DNA of 64,000 bases from Microbacterium lemovicicum (lineage in GTDB: Bacteria; Actinomycetota; Actinomycetes; Actinomycetales; Microbacteriaceae), in the NCBI RefSeq assembly GCF_003991875.1, contig NZ_CP031423.1, positions 124,001-188,000 of the forward strand. The letters are read 5' to 3'. The position numbers and the translations under genes are program-made. The stretch's first letter is position 1. The number at the start of each line of letters is the position of its first letter. Below the pieces are notes generated by a model that saw only the letters and a program-made list of their open reading frames with translations, did not search any database and was not told the origin of the DNA. Positions 22,912 through 31,709 of the stretch are shown here, piece after piece.

Positions 22912-23988
22912 TCAGAACAGCATCGGAGCGGCGGTCTGCGCGGTACGACCTCTCGAGGTCGTGACCACGCGGGCCGCCGCCGTGCGTGCGGCGAGCCCCG
23001 GCGAGGGCGCCCGCCGCGCGCCGTCCTCCTCGGCCCATCCGTCGAGGCGATGCCGGCGCAGGAGGGGCCTGACCCGCTGGGTCAGCCACGTCCGGTAGCC
23101 CTTCGGCGCGTATGACGCCACACCCGGGTACAGCCCCAGGTACGCCGGCACGAGGTCGGGATGCTCCCGCTCGAGCCAGGTCATGAACCACTGCTTCGCG
23201 CCCGGCCGCAGGTGCAGCGCGCCGAAGACCACGCGCGACGCCCCGGCTGCGGCGATGAGGTCCAGCGCATGGTCGAGAGCCGCGACCGAGTCGGTGAGGT
23301 GGGGCAGGATCGGCATCAGGAACACCGTCACCCGGAACCCCGCCTCCGTCGCCGCCCGCACCGTGTCGAGGCGCGCCTTCGCCGACGGCGTGCCGGGTTC
23401 GATCGCGTGCTGGAGCGCGTCGTCGAAGATCGCGATCGACATCGCGAGTCCGACATGGACGGATGCCGCGGCCTCGGTGATCAGCGGCAGGTCGCGCCGC
23501 AGCAGCGTGCCCTTGGTCAGGATCGAGAACGGGGTGCCCGACTCCGCGAGCGCGGACACGATGCCGGGCATGAGGGCGTAGCGGCCCTCCGCGCGCTGAT
23601 ACGGGTCGGTGTTGGTGCCGAGCATGACGGGCTCGTGCTGCCACGACGGGCGCCGGAGCTCCTTGCTCAGCACCTCCGCCACGTTGACCTTCACGACGAC
23701 CTGCGAGTCGAAGTCGCGTCCCGCGTCGAGGTCGAGGTACTCGTGCGTGCCGCGCGCGAAGCAGTAGACGCAGGAGTGGCTGCAGCCGCGGTAGGGGTTC
23801 ACGGTCCAGTCGAACGGCATGCCCGATGATCCGGGCACGTTGTTGAGGGCGCTCTTGGCCATCACCTCGTGGAAGGTCATGCCGGCGAAGTCGGGCGTCG
23901 TGACCGATCGCACGAGACCGTCGATGCGCTCGAGTCCGGGCAGGGCGGCGGCATCCGGCACCCCGAGTTCCTGTCCCTGCCAACGCAT
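22912..23988 (-). CDS. Rv2578c-type radical SAM protein
   Basis: A 358-residue radical S-adenosylmethionine protein. The 4Fe-4S motif CxxxCxxC is in NPYRGCSHSCVYCFARGTHEY, followed by VMLGTNTDPYQRAEGRY and LTKGTLLRRDLPLI, typical of the Rv2578c/SplB-related group. It starts MRWQGQELG at ATG 23988, the usual N terminus of the family. The extended frame crosses the promoter. A LexA-like box lies 10 bases before the start. SplB-like proteins repair DNA photoproducts, and the box would fit a DNA damage role, but the reaction of this family is not known to me. It is convergent with the helicase, with 9 bases between stops. Confidence 0.9.
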   Translation of the reverse strand: MRWQGQELGVPDAAALPGLERIDGLVRSVTTPDFAGMTFHEVMAKSALNNVPGSSGMPFDWTVNPYRGCSHSCVYCFARGTHEYLDLDAGRDFDSQVVVKVNVAEVLSKELRRPSWQHEPVMLGTNTDPYQRAEGRYALMPGIVSALAESGTPFSILTKGTLLRRDLPLITEAAASVHVGLAMSIAIFDDALQHAIEPGTPSAKARLDTVRAATEAGFRVTVFLMPILPHLTDSVAALDHALDLIAAAGASRVVFGALHLRPGAKQWFMTWLEREHPDLVPAYLGLYPGVASYAPKGYRTWLTQRVRPLLRRHRLDGWAEEDGARRAPSPGLAARTAAARVVTTSRGRTAQTAAPMLF

Positions 23989-23997
23989 GGACCTATA

Positions 23998-24011
23998 CGA
24001 ACAGATGTACG
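23998..24011. promoter_or_regulatory. LexA (SOS) box-like palindrome
   Basis: CGAACAGATGTACG matches the actinobacterial SOS box core CGAAC-N4-GTTCG except for one base (A for T). It lies 10 bases upstream of the radical SAM start on the minus strand and about 85 bases before the peptidase start on the plus strand. From memory, the mycobacterial orthologue is a reported LexA target. Confidence 0.55.
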
Positions 24012-24096
24012 AATGTCTGTCAAGCGCGTCGGCCTGCGCGTCGAAGCTCGCGCCAGCCCGATCGCGCGGTCGCGTCCCGGCGTTCACAATGGGAGC

Positions 24097-25101
24097 GTGA
24101 CGGCACCCGATCCGCACGCTGGCACCTCTCGTCGCGCGCACCCTCCCGCGCGTGACGTCGAGCGCGCCGCCCGCCGACGCCGCGCCGCCCGGGTGCGGCT
24201 GATCTTCGCGCTGGCGATGGCCGTCGCCCTGGTCGTGGGCACGACCGTCGCCGTATCGGCGGTGCTCACTGCCGGTCCGGTGGCCGAGGCATCCGCGTCC
24301 ACCGCCACGCCGTCGGCACTCGTCGCCTCACCCGCTCCCCCGCAGGCCGAGGCCCTCCCCGCCCCGACGATCGTCGGCAGTTCCGTCGCCGCCGTCGACC
24401 TGTGCGCGGACGCGACGGTCACCGCCGAGCTGGCCGCCGGCGACGACGCCGCGGTCATCGTCGCCGCCGGTGGTCCTGACGGGCTGCGCCAGGGCGTGGC
24501 CACCGGAACGCTGCCGTGCGTGTCGCTGTCCGATCCCGGGCACGTGTGGACGGTCGTCAACAAGACCCGCCCGTTCCAGCCGGTCGACTACGAGCCGTCG
24601 CCGCGCGAGCTGCCCGCGGGTGTGCGCAGCATCGAGGGCGGCACGCTGCGATCGGATGCGGCGGCCGCCCTGTCGGCGCTGGTCGCCGCCGCGGCGGCGG
24701 AGGGCGCCGGCGAGATCGCCCTCGAGAGCGGCTACCGCTCCTACATCACGCAGCAGAACAACTTCGGCTCGGGCGGACCGGAGGTCGAGGCATCGGTCGC
24801 CCGTCCGGGATACAGCGAGCACCAATCGGGCCTGGCGGCCGACGTCGTGGCGTGCGACGGCGGAGGATGCGGCACGCTGGACGACCTCGCCGCGACTCCG
24901 CAGGGCGCGTGGACGGCGGCCAACGCCTGGCGATTCGGGTGGATCGTCCGCTACGAGGCGGGACGCACCGACACCACCGGCTATATCCCGGAGCCCTGGC
25001 ACCTGCGCTACATCGGCACGGAGCTGGCGCGCGCCTATCACGACGGCGGCTGGCTGAGCCTGGAGGAGTTCTTCGGGCTGCCCGCGGCGCCGACGTACTG
25101 A
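24097..25101 (+). CDS. D-alanyl-D-alanine carboxypeptidase, VanY type (M15B)
   Basis: A 334-residue exported peptidoglycan peptidase that trims terminal D-Ala from the stem peptide. A basic N-terminal stretch and a single helix (LIFALAMAVALVVGTTVAVSAV, about 38-60) anchor it. A Pro/Ala linker and a small N-terminal domain precede the catalytic domain near residue 200. The zinc site is visible: ESGYRSY, then RPGYSEHQSGLAADV (His and Asp ligands) and EPWHLRYIG (catalytic Glu and His ligand). GTG 24097 is supported by CACAAT (24085-24090) 6 bases upstream. It is divergent from the radical SAM gene. Confidence 0.93.
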   Translation: MTAPDPHAGTSRRAHPPARDVERAARRRRAARVRLIFALAMAVALVVGTTVAVSAVLTAGPVAEASASTATPSALVASPAPPQAEALPAPTIVGSSVAAVDLCADATVTAELAAGDDAAVIVAAGGPDGLRQGVATGTLPCVSLSDPGHVWTVVNKTRPFQPVDYEPSPRELPAGVRSIEGGTLRSDAAAALSALVAAAAAEGAGEIALESGYRSYITQQNNFGSGGPEVEASVARPGYSEHQSGLAADVVACDGGGCGTLDDLAATPQGAWTAANAWRFGWIVRYEAGRTDTTGYIPEPWHLRYIGTELARAYHDGGWLSLEEFFGLPAAPTY

Positions 25102-25180
25102 GCACCGACACCCGACACCCAGTCCCACGATGAGTGGGATGGAATGCCATTTCCCCGGCTCGTCCATCGATTCGGAGACA

Positions 25181-25186
25181 TAGAAT
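25181..25186 (+). promoter_or_regulatory. Candidate -10 of the acyl-CoA dehydrogenase gene
   Basis: TAGAAT is the best -10 in the 159-bp gap. It would give a leader of about 70 nt that contains GGGGAGGGAAGG before ATG 25261. I see no good -35 and no operator. The flanking CCCA-CGATGAGT-GGG (25125-25139) is a weak palindrome. Confidence 0.4.
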
Positions 25187-25260
25187 CGCCGCAGGCGCCG
25201 CGGCCGTTCCGGCCTCCGCCACCGAGATGTCTCCGCGCGGCGGGGAGGGAAGGACCGGGC

Positions 25261-26424
25261 ATGGACCGCGAGATCTACGACGAGGACCACGAGGCGTTCC
25301 GCGAGGTCGTCAAGGAGTTCGTCAAGCGCTTCGTCACGAACGAGAAGCGCGAGCAGTGGGATGCGGCGGGCGAGATCGACCGCGCGACGATGAAGGCCGC
25401 CGGCGAGTCGGGCATCATCGGCCTGTCGGTTCCCGAGGAGTTCGGCGGCGCCGGGATGCTGCAGGACTACCGCTTCCGGGCTGTCGTCAACGAGGAGATC
25501 ATCAAGGCCGGTGCGGGGTCGCTCGCGGGCGCCTTCGGCATCCAGGACGACCTGGCCGTGCCGTACCTCGTGCACATGGGCACGCAGGCGCAGAAGGAGA
25601 AGTGGCTGCCGGGGATGGCGACGGGCGACGTGCTCGGCGCGCTGGCGATGAGCGAGCCGGGCGCGGGCTCCGACCTCCGCGGCATCTCGACGACGGCGAA
25701 GAAGGTCGACGGCGGGTACCTCGTCAACGGTGCGAAGACGTTCATCTCCTCCGGCAAGACCGCCGACATCGTGGTGACGTTCGTCAAGACCGGCGAAGGC
25801 AACAGGCCTGACGCGTTCAGCCTCCTCATCCTCGAGAACGGCATGGACGGGTTCGATCACGGCAAGAAGCTCCACAAGATGGGCTTCGCCGGTCACGACA
25901 CCGCCGAGCTCAGCTTCAGCGACGTCTTCGTGCCCGATGAGAACCTCATCGGCGGCGAGGAGGGCAAGGGCTTCGTCCAGCTGATGATGAACCTGCCGCT
26001 GGAGCGGCTGTCGATCGGCGTCGCCGCGGCGGCGGCCTCCGAGGCCGCGCTCAACTGGACCCTGGAGTACACCGCGAGCCGCGAGGCGTTCCGCCAGCCG
26101 GTGATCGACTTCCAGAACACGCGCTTCAAGATCGCGGACGTCGCCACGACGGTCGACGTGCTGTGGGCCTACATCGATCGCGCGATGATGCTGTACTCCG
26201 AGGGGAAGCTGTCGCCGGACGAGGCCGCCAAGGTCAAGTTCTGGTCGACCGAGCGCGAGTGGGAGATCCTCGACACCTGCGTGCAGCTCTTCGGCGGCTA
26301 CGGCTACATCACCGAGTATCCGATCGCCCGCGCGTTCCTCGACGCCCGCGTGCACCGCATCTACGGCGGCACGAACGAGATCATGCGCGAGATCGTCGCC
26401 CGGCGGGTGACCGGCCGGAAGTGA
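25261..26424 (+). CDS. Acyl-CoA dehydrogenase, long-chain type
   Basis: A 387-residue FAD flavoprotein that introduces the trans-2 double bond in beta-oxidation. Domains: helical N terminus, the beta-domain MSEPGAGSDLRGISTTAKK and NGAKTFISSG, and the C-terminal helices with RQPVIDFQNTRFKIAD and TCVQLFGGYGYITEYP. The end reads RIYGGTNEIMREI: the position of the medium-chain catalytic Glu (YEGT) is Gly, as in long-chain and isovaleryl-type enzymes, where the base lies elsewhere. The start ATG 25261 follows a strong GGGGAGGGAAGG; the frame is open further upstream but without homology. It is a single gene, closed by a perfect hairpin. Confidence 0.93.
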   Translation: MDREIYDEDHEAFREVVKEFVKRFVTNEKREQWDAAGEIDRATMKAAGESGIIGLSVPEEFGGAGMLQDYRFRAVVNEEIIKAGAGSLAGAFGIQDDLAVPYLVHMGTQAQKEKWLPGMATGDVLGALAMSEPGAGSDLRGISTTAKKVDGGYLVNGAKTFISSGKTADIVVTFVKTGEGNRPDAFSLLILENGMDGFDHGKKLHKMGFAGHDTAELSFSDVFVPDENLIGGEEGKGFVQLMMNLPLERLSIGVAAAAASEAALNWTLEYTASREAFRQPVIDFQNTRFKIADVATTVDVLWAYIDRAMMLYSEGKLSPDEAAKVKFWSTEREWEILDTCVQLFGGYGYITEYPIARAFLDARVHRIYGGTNEIMREIVARRVTGRK

Positions 26425-26462
26425 CGACGGATGCCGCGGCTCGCGCCGCGGCATCCGTCGTC
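26423..26462. terminator. Perfect 18-bp hairpin between convergent genes
   Basis: The arms at 26423-26440 and 26445-26462 are perfect complements with a TCGC loop. The stem contains GGATGCCGCGG and its complement, the same word as the dispersed palindrome. It begins in the stop codon of the acyl-CoA dehydrogenase and ends 1 base before the SMP-30 stop, so it serves both strands. Confidence 0.85.
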
Positions 26463-26463
26463 G

Positions 26464-27372
26464 TCAGTTCGCTGAGCCTGTCGGCCGCGACGCGGCGCGC
26501 GTGGAGGTGCGGAGGCGGTAGAGGCTCGTCGTGGCGGTGAGGAGGAGGTCGGTGCCGTCGTCGCCGCCGAAGCAGACGTTGGAGACGACCTCGGGCACGG
26601 GGATGAAGCGGATCTCGGTGCCGTCGGGCTCGAACACGTGCACGCCGTCGCCCGCGGAGGACCACACGCGTCCGTGCTCGTCGACGGCGATGCCGTCGGG
26701 CAGGCCCACCTCGATGACGGCGAAGGTGCGGCCGCGCGCGGCGCCGGTGCTCGCGTGCTGTGCGGGGCCGGTGACGTCGTAGGCGCGGATCCAGTGGCCG
26801 GGGCCGTCGTCGAGGCCGGCGGCGGTGTCGGTCACGTAGACCGTGCGACCGTCGGGCGAGAAGGCGATGCCGTTGGGCTGGTCGATGTCGGTGATGACGG
26901 GGGTCAGCCCGTCGGCCGGTGACCAGCGGAAGACGAAGCGACCGCCGTATTCGCGCGCGCCGGGGTGTCCCTCGTTCGGCTGGACGATGCCGTAATCGGG
27001 ATCGGTGAACCAGTACGACCCGTCGGGGGCGATCGCGACGTCGTTGGGCGAATTGAGGCGCGCGTCGTTCCAGTGGGAGACGATCGCCTCCACCGTGCCG
27101 TCAGGCGACTCGCGCTCGAGGCGGCGGTGACCGTGCGAGCACTGGATGACGCTGCCGTCGATGTCGAGTGCGCGTCCGTTGGTGAACTCGACACCCTGTC
27201 GGTGCACGGACGTCTCGCCCGTGGCGGCGCTCCACTGCAGGATGCGGTCGTTCGGTATGTCGCTCCACCGCACGGTGCGATCGGCCGGGATCCACAGGGG
27301 GCCCTCGGTCCAGATCCCGCCCGTGGCGAGTCGGTCGATGCGGGTGCCGTCGGGCAGGAGGGGATCGGTCAC
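26464..27372 (-). CDS. SMP-30/gluconolactonase family protein
   Basis: A 302-residue six-bladed beta-propeller lactonase-like enzyme. Propeller and metal-site motifs are WTEGPLWIPADRTVRWSDIPNDRI (metal Glu), NGRALDIDGSVIQCSHGHRRLER, RLNSPNDVAIAPDGSYWFTDPDYGI (metal Asn), QPNGIAFSPDGRTVYVTDT and LPDGIAVDEHGRVWSS (metal Asp). Relatives hydrolyse sugar lactones such as gluconolactone. The start is GTG 27372, in line with the family N terminus. It follows a 45-residue membrane protein gene by 16 bases, so both are probably transcribed from the leaderless promoter at 27533. Confidence 0.93.
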   Translation of the reverse strand: MTDPLLPDGTRIDRLATGGIWTEGPLWIPADRTVRWSDIPNDRILQWSAATGETSVHRQGVEFTNGRALDIDGSVIQCSHGHRRLERESPDGTVEAIVSHWNDARLNSPNDVAIAPDGSYWFTDPDYGIVQPNEGHPGAREYGGRFVFRWSPADGLTPVITDIDQPNGIAFSPDGRTVYVTDTAAGLDDGPGHWIRAYDVTGPAQHASTGAARGRTFAVIEVGLPDGIAVDEHGRVWSSAGDGVHVFEPDGTEIRFIPVPEVVSNVCFGGDDGTDLLLTATTSLYRLRTSTRAASRPTGSAN

Positions 27373-27388
27373 GGGTGCTCTCTCTGTC

Positions 27389-27526
27389 TCAGGCGGAGCG
27401 GAACACGTCGACGCTCGCGGGTCGCTGCCGGGCGGCGAGCACCAGCGAGAGGACGCCGAGTCCGACGGTTGCGGCGAGGGAGGGGAGGGTGCCGGCGATG
27501 GTCCACGTCCTCGTCACCTGCCGCAT
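27389..27526 (-). CDS. 45-residue single-pass membrane protein
   Basis: A short ORF: basic N terminus (MRQVTRTWTIAG), one hydrophobic stretch (LPSLAATVGLGVLSLVLAA, residues 14-32) and a short polar tail ending VDVFRSA. ATG 27526 is preceded by TAGCCT (minus strand, 27538 to 27533) with exactly 6 bases between, the same leaderless arrangement used by neighbours, which is good evidence that it is translated. The stop is 16 bases before the SMP-30 start, so it heads a two-gene operon. Function is unknown. Confidence 0.65.
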   Translation of the reverse strand: MRQVTRTWTIAGTLPSLAATVGLGVLSLVLAARQRPASVDVFRSA

Positions 27527-27648
27527 GGGTCCAGGCTAGCGAGGGGTGTGCGCGCCGCGATCGGACGGATCGCGCCCGAGATCCCGATCCCGGCGTCGAG
27601 CCCATTCCCGACCGTGGCGCGGATCTTCATTCAGATCTATCGAAGCGA

Positions 27649-29028
27649 TCAGAACGGCGGTGGGTCGTCGGCGACGAATCGCACCACCGGCGCGGGGGAG
27701 TCGAGGTAGATGCGCTTCGTCGGACTCGTCCACCGCAGCACCCCACCGCCGGCCTGCTCGACGGTCCACGCGGACTGATGCTTCAGCACGTGATGTCGTC
27801 GGCAGAGGTGCGCGAGGTTCTCGATCGCCGTCGCACCGCCCCGCGCAGCATCCTTCGTGTGATCGAGATCCGACCGCCGCGCGGACACCCCGCATCCGGG
27901 GAATCGACATCGCTCGTCGCGTGCACGGAGGAACCGCCGCAGGTCTTCGGATGGGCGGTACTGGTCGACGGCCAGCACCGCTCCGCTCGAGGCATCGGCG
28001 AGCAGGCGGTCCCACGCGGGTGCCGCCGCGGCGAGCCGCGCAGCGGTGTCGTCGTCGATCGGCCCGTGGCCGGTGAGCATCGCCGGCCGCCCGTCGCCGA
28101 CGGCGAGCGTGACCACCGACACCGTGACCTGCACCGTGGCGACGATCGCATCGAGTCCGTCACCGTGGCCATGGGCGAGGCCCGTCAGTGCCAGATCGCA
28201 CAGCAGATCGGCGCGGCGCTCGTCGATGGATCGCGGGTCGTCGGTGTCGACTGCCGGTGAACCGTCGCGGGCCTCCTCGTCGGTCATCGGGCCTTCGCCG
28301 CTGCCCGACTCCGCGCCGGCCATCGCATCGTGCCCGTTGTCCGCATCCGATCCCTCCGCAGACGCGCCGTGTTTCGTGGTCGCGTGCGCCATCTGGGTGA
28401 GACGGTCGTGGATGCCATGGGCGAGAGCCGCGGGCAGCACGGCGAGCAGTTCCGCCATGCCGTCGTCGAGATCGGTGACGACGACGCGGCGCAGCCGGCG
28501 CGCCTCCGCGTGACGCTGGGCGATCGACCGCGACCGCGCATCCTCAGCCAGCGCCCGCACGATGGCACGCAACCGCCCGGGTGTCTCGTGCGCGGCCTTC
28601 TCGACGGCACGGGCCTCGTAGGTCGCCCGCGCCTCGGCCTCGTCGATGCCGAGCCCCGCGTCGACGATCACCGACAGGTGGGCGCGGCTGATGCGCCCGT
28701 CGGCCAGGGCGGCGAGCGCCGCGGGGAACCGGTCGACGGCGACGTGCGCATCGGACAGCCGTCGCTGCACGGTGCGATCGCTCACGCGCAGTGCCGCCGC
28801 CAGCTCGGCGGCGATGGACCGGAGCGGCAGGTCGGATTCGGCGGTGCCCGCCGGTCGGCGCGACGCCTGCTCTTCCGCGAGCGTGACCGCCGCAGACAGC
28901 AGCTGGGCCTCGAGCGCCTGCAGGGCGCCGATCGTGCGATGCGCCTGCTGGAGGGTGGTGACCAGCTCGGACAGCATGACTGACTCCTCCTCGGTGGGGA
29001 GGGAGTCGGGTGGCCGGCGATCGGTCAT
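27649..29028 (-). CDS. DUF222 and HNH endonuclease domain protein
   Basis: A 459-residue protein of the actinobacterial 13E12/DUF222 group. Residues 15-330 are a mainly helical DUF222 domain (RTIGALQALEAQLL, VSDRTVQRRLSDA, GRISRAHLSVIVDAG), interrupted by an acidic low-complexity insert near 225-270. The C terminus holds the HNH motif: CRFPGCG, DLDHTKDAARGG, NLAHLCRRHHVLKH, with Cys and His in place for one zinc and the nuclease metal. The family is often multi-copy and sometimes mobile. CAGAAT (minus strand, 29040 to 29035) ends 6 bases before ATG 29028, supporting that start. Confidence 0.9.
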   Translation of the reverse strand: MTDRRPPDSLPTEEESVMLSELVTTLQQAHRTIGALQALEAQLLSAAVTLAEEQASRRPAGTAESDLPLRSIAAELAAALRVSDRTVQRRLSDAHVAVDRFPAALAALADGRISRAHLSVIVDAGLGIDEAEARATYEARAVEKAAHETPGRLRAIVRALAEDARSRSIAQRHAEARRLRRVVVTDLDDGMAELLAVLPAALAHGIHDRLTQMAHATTKHGASAEGSDADNGHDAMAGAESGSGEGPMTDEEARDGSPAVDTDDPRSIDERRADLLCDLALTGLAHGHGDGLDAIVATVQVTVSVVTLAVGDGRPAMLTGHGPIDDDTAARLAAAAPAWDRLLADASSGAVLAVDQYRPSEDLRRFLRARDERCRFPGCGVSARRSDLDHTKDAARGGATAIENLAHLCRRHHVLKHQSAWTVEQAGGGVLRWTSPTKRIYLDSPAPVVRFVADDPPPF

Positions 29029-29104
29029 GAACCTATTCTGACCAGGGGTTCCGACATTCCCGCCTCGGGGATGCCGTCGATCGGGCAGGTCGCCTCGGTG
29101 ACCC

Positions 29105-29890
29105 TCAGAGCACCACGAACAGCCCCGCCGTCACTGCCCAGAACAGCAGCACGAACACGACGTCCCTTGCGCGGAACGGCACGAGATGCCGCTCGGTGCG
29201 ATCGGGATGGGCGCCGAACGCGCGGGCGTCCATCGCCAGGGCGACCCGCTCCGCGTGCCGGATCGCGCCGGCCAGCAGGGGGATCATGTAGCCCCACCAC
29301 CGCCCGATCGCCGCGAAGGGGCCACGGCCCGCGTGGGCGCCGCGCACGCGATGCGCCTGTCGGATGACCTCCAGCTCGTGGCCGAACCGCGGCACGAAGC
29401 GCAGCGCCGCCAGGGCGGTGTAGCCGATCCGGTACGGCACCCGCAGCTGCTGCACGCTCGCGCGGATGAGGTCGGTCCCGTCGATCGACAGCCCCGGGAT
29501 CAGGCTCAGCGCGACGATCGCCGCGAGCCGCAGACCGGTCGACAGGCCGATCTCCAGGGCGCCGACGCGCACCTGCCACGCTCCCGCCCCCCACACCACC
29601 GGCGTCTGGGCGACCACGGCCGGATCCGTCCACAGCGAGAACCCGAGACCCAGGACGACGACGACCACCGGCAGCGCCAGGAGCGCGGCGAGCAGCCGCC
29701 CGCTCAGCCGCACGCCCACGAGGAGCACGAGGACGGCCAGCACGAGGAACGCGGCCGGGGTCGTGGCATCCCGAGCGAAGACGAGCGCGACCATCGCCGG
29801 CACGGGGGCCGCCAGCGCGGCCAGCGGATTGAGGCCGTTCAGGAACCTGACCCCGCCCGCCGCGCCCGGCTTCTCGGCCACGGACGTCAC
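29105..29890 (-). CDS. ykoC: ECF transporter transmembrane component YkoC/EcfT-like
   Basis: A 261-residue EcfT (CbiQ-type) scaffold protein of an energy-coupling-factor importer. It has about five membrane helices and the coupling helix motif ERVALAMDARAFGAH, which contacts the ATPase grooves; an earlier Ala-Arg-Gly segment (VIRQAHRVRGAHAG) supplies the second coupling motif. Its GTG start at 29890 overlaps the stop of the fused ATPase by 4 bases. It is the third gene of an E-D-C operon, so the name follows the Bacillus ykoEDC set that imports a thiamine (hydroxymethylpyrimidine) precursor. Confidence 0.88.
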   Translation of the reverse strand: MTSVAEKPGAAGGVRFLNGLNPLAALAAPVPAMVALVFARDATTPAAFLVLAVLVLLVGVRLSGRLLAALLALPVVVVVLGLGFSLWTDPAVVAQTPVVWGAGAWQVRVGALEIGLSTGLRLAAIVALSLIPGLSIDGTDLIRASVQQLRVPYRIGYTALAALRFVPRFGHELEVIRQAHRVRGAHAGRGPFAAIGRWWGYMIPLLAGAIRHAERVALAMDARAFGAHPDRTERHLVPFRARDVVFVLLFWAVTAGLFVVL

Positions 29891-31707
29891 CGGTCACCCC
29901 CGGGAAGGTCGGCGAGCCGCGTCACAGGGGCGAGGGACGGATGCCGCGTCAGGCCCGCGAAGGCACGTCGGAGGGGCGGCTGCGAGAGGCCGGCCGCGGC
30001 GATGAGCGCATCGTCCGCGAAGACCGTGGATGTGGATGCTGCGGCCACCACCTCGCCGCCGGCGAGCACGATCACGTGGTCGGCGTACTCGGTGACGAGC
30101 TGCATGTCATGGGTGACGACGAGGACCGTCGTGCCCTCGGCGCGCAGATCGGCGAGCATCGACAGGAGCTCCTCGGCGCGGGCGCGATCCTGACCGAACG
30201 TCGGCTCGTCGAGCGCCAGCACCGGGGCGCCGGCGATGAGCGCGGTGCCGACCGAGAGCCTCCGCTTCTGCCCGCCCGACAGGCGGAACGGATGCGCGTC
30301 CGCCTTCGCCGCGAGTCCGAAGCGATCGAGCATGCGCGACACCCGCTCGTCGATCTCGTCGCCGGAGAGGCGGAGCCGGCGGAGTCCGTATGCGAGCTCG
30401 TCGCGGACGCTGTGAGCCACGAACTGGTGCTCGGGGTTCTGGAAGACGAAGCCGATCGCGGCATTCAGCTCGCGGATGCCCGCCCGGCCGATGTCGAGCC
30501 CGCCGACCGACACGGTGCCCCGGGGCGGCCGGTTGACCCCGGCGATCGCCTGGACGAGCGACGTCTTGCCCGCGCCGTTGGCGCCGACGACCGCGGTGAA
30601 CGAGCCGCGGGCGACGTCGAGGTCGATGTCGCGCAGCACCTCGGCTCGACCGCGCTTCAGCGACAGCCCGCGCACGCGGACGGCCGCCTGATCGGGACGC
30701 TCGCCGGCGTCGAGACCCGCCGCCTCCCTCGGGATCGCCCCCGCGCCGCGAGGACCCCCAGCCCCCGCGCCGCTGGAACCCGCACCACCGGCGTCGGGCA
30801 CGCCCGCTCGCCCGCTGGAACCCGCAGCCCCGACCGGCCCCGCCTCGCCCTCGAGCGCCCTCCGCAGCTCCGCCGGGTCCAGGGGCAGCGGGTCCAGGAC
30901 CCACCCGGCCCGTCGCAGCCGCAGCGCCGCCAGCGTCGATGCGGGCAGCCAGACGCCCTGCGCGTGCAGCTCGGCGGCGCGATCCTGCAGGAGGGTCCGC
31001 GCCGGGCCGTCCGCGATGACCCGGCCCTCCTGGTCGAGGGCGACGATGCGATCGACGAGGTGCATCGCCGCGTCGAGGTTGTGCTCGATGAGCACCACGG
31101 CGCGATCTCCGTCGGCCACGACCTCGGCGAGGGCACGGTAGACCTCGTCGACTCCGCGCGGATCGAGGTTGGCGGTCGGCTCGTCCAGCACGAGCAGCGG
31201 CGACCCCATCGCCAGTGCACAGGCGATCGCGAGGCGCTGCCGCCCGCCGCCCGACAGCCGGTCGGGGTTCTCGGCCCGCCGCTCCCACAGCCCCACACGA
31301 CGGAGCGCGGCCTCCGACCTCTGCAGCACCTCGGCCACCGGCATCCGCAGATTCTCCGGTCCGAACGCCACCTCGTCGAGAACCGTGCCCGTGACCAGCT
31401 GCGCGTCCGGGTCCTGGAACACCATGCCGACCCGGGTGCTGAGCACGGCCACCGTCGTGTCGGTCGTCCTCAGTCCGTCGACCTCGACGCGCCCGTCCAG
31501 GTCGGCGGGGAGGTCGTGCGGGATGAGTCCGTTCAGCGCCAGGGCGAGCGTCGACTTGCCCGATCCGCTGGGTCCGAGCAGCAGCACCACCTCGCCGTGG
31601 GCGACCTCGAACGACGCCGCTGCCGGCGTCGGCACCGACTCCCCGTCGTGCGTGATCGCGAGGTCGTGCACGCTCAGCAGCGGCGGACGAGCGGATGCCG
31701 CGGCCAC
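29887..31707 (-). CDS. ykoD: ECF transporter fused double ATPase YkoD-like
   Basis: A 606-residue protein with two ABC ATPase domains joined by a Gly/Ala/Ser/Pro-rich linker (about residues 275-335). First domain: Walker A GPSGSGKST, signature LSGGGRQR (the usual Gln is Gly), Walker B LLVLDEPTANLD, switch His in LIEHN. Second domain: Walker A GANGAGKTS, signature LSGGQKRR, Walker B LALDEPTFGQD, switch His in VTHDM. The fused ATPase is typical of YkoD. It energises uptake through YkoE and YkoC. The start GTG 31707 lies 2 bases after the ykoE stop; the frame is open upstream because of antisense bias, but there is no homology there. Confidence 0.92.
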   Translation of the reverse strand: MAAASARPPLLSVHDLAITHDGESVPTPAAASFEVAHGEVVLLLGPSGSGKSTLALALNGLIPHDLPADLDGRVEVDGLRTTDTTVAVLSTRVGMVFQDPDAQLVTGTVLDEVAFGPENLRMPVAEVLQRSEAALRRVGLWERRAENPDRLSGGGRQRLAIACALAMGSPLLVLDEPTANLDPRGVDEVYRALAEVVADGDRAVVLIEHNLDAAMHLVDRIVALDQEGRVIADGPARTLLQDRAAELHAQGVWLPASTLAALRLRRAGWVLDPLPLDPAELRRALEGEAGPVGAAGSSGRAGVPDAGGAGSSGAGAGGPRGAGAIPREAAGLDAGERPDQAAVRVRGLSLKRGRAEVLRDIDLDVARGSFTAVVGANGAGKTSLVQAIAGVNRPPRGTVSVGGLDIGRAGIRELNAAIGFVFQNPEHQFVAHSVRDELAYGLRRLRLSGDEIDERVSRMLDRFGLAAKADAHPFRLSGGQKRRLSVGTALIAGAPVLALDEPTFGQDRARAEELLSMLADLRAEGTTVLVVTHDMQLVTEYADHVIVLAGGEVVAAASTSTVFADDALIAAAGLSQPPLRRAFAGLTRHPSLAPVTRLADLPGGDR

Positions 31708-31709
31708 GG

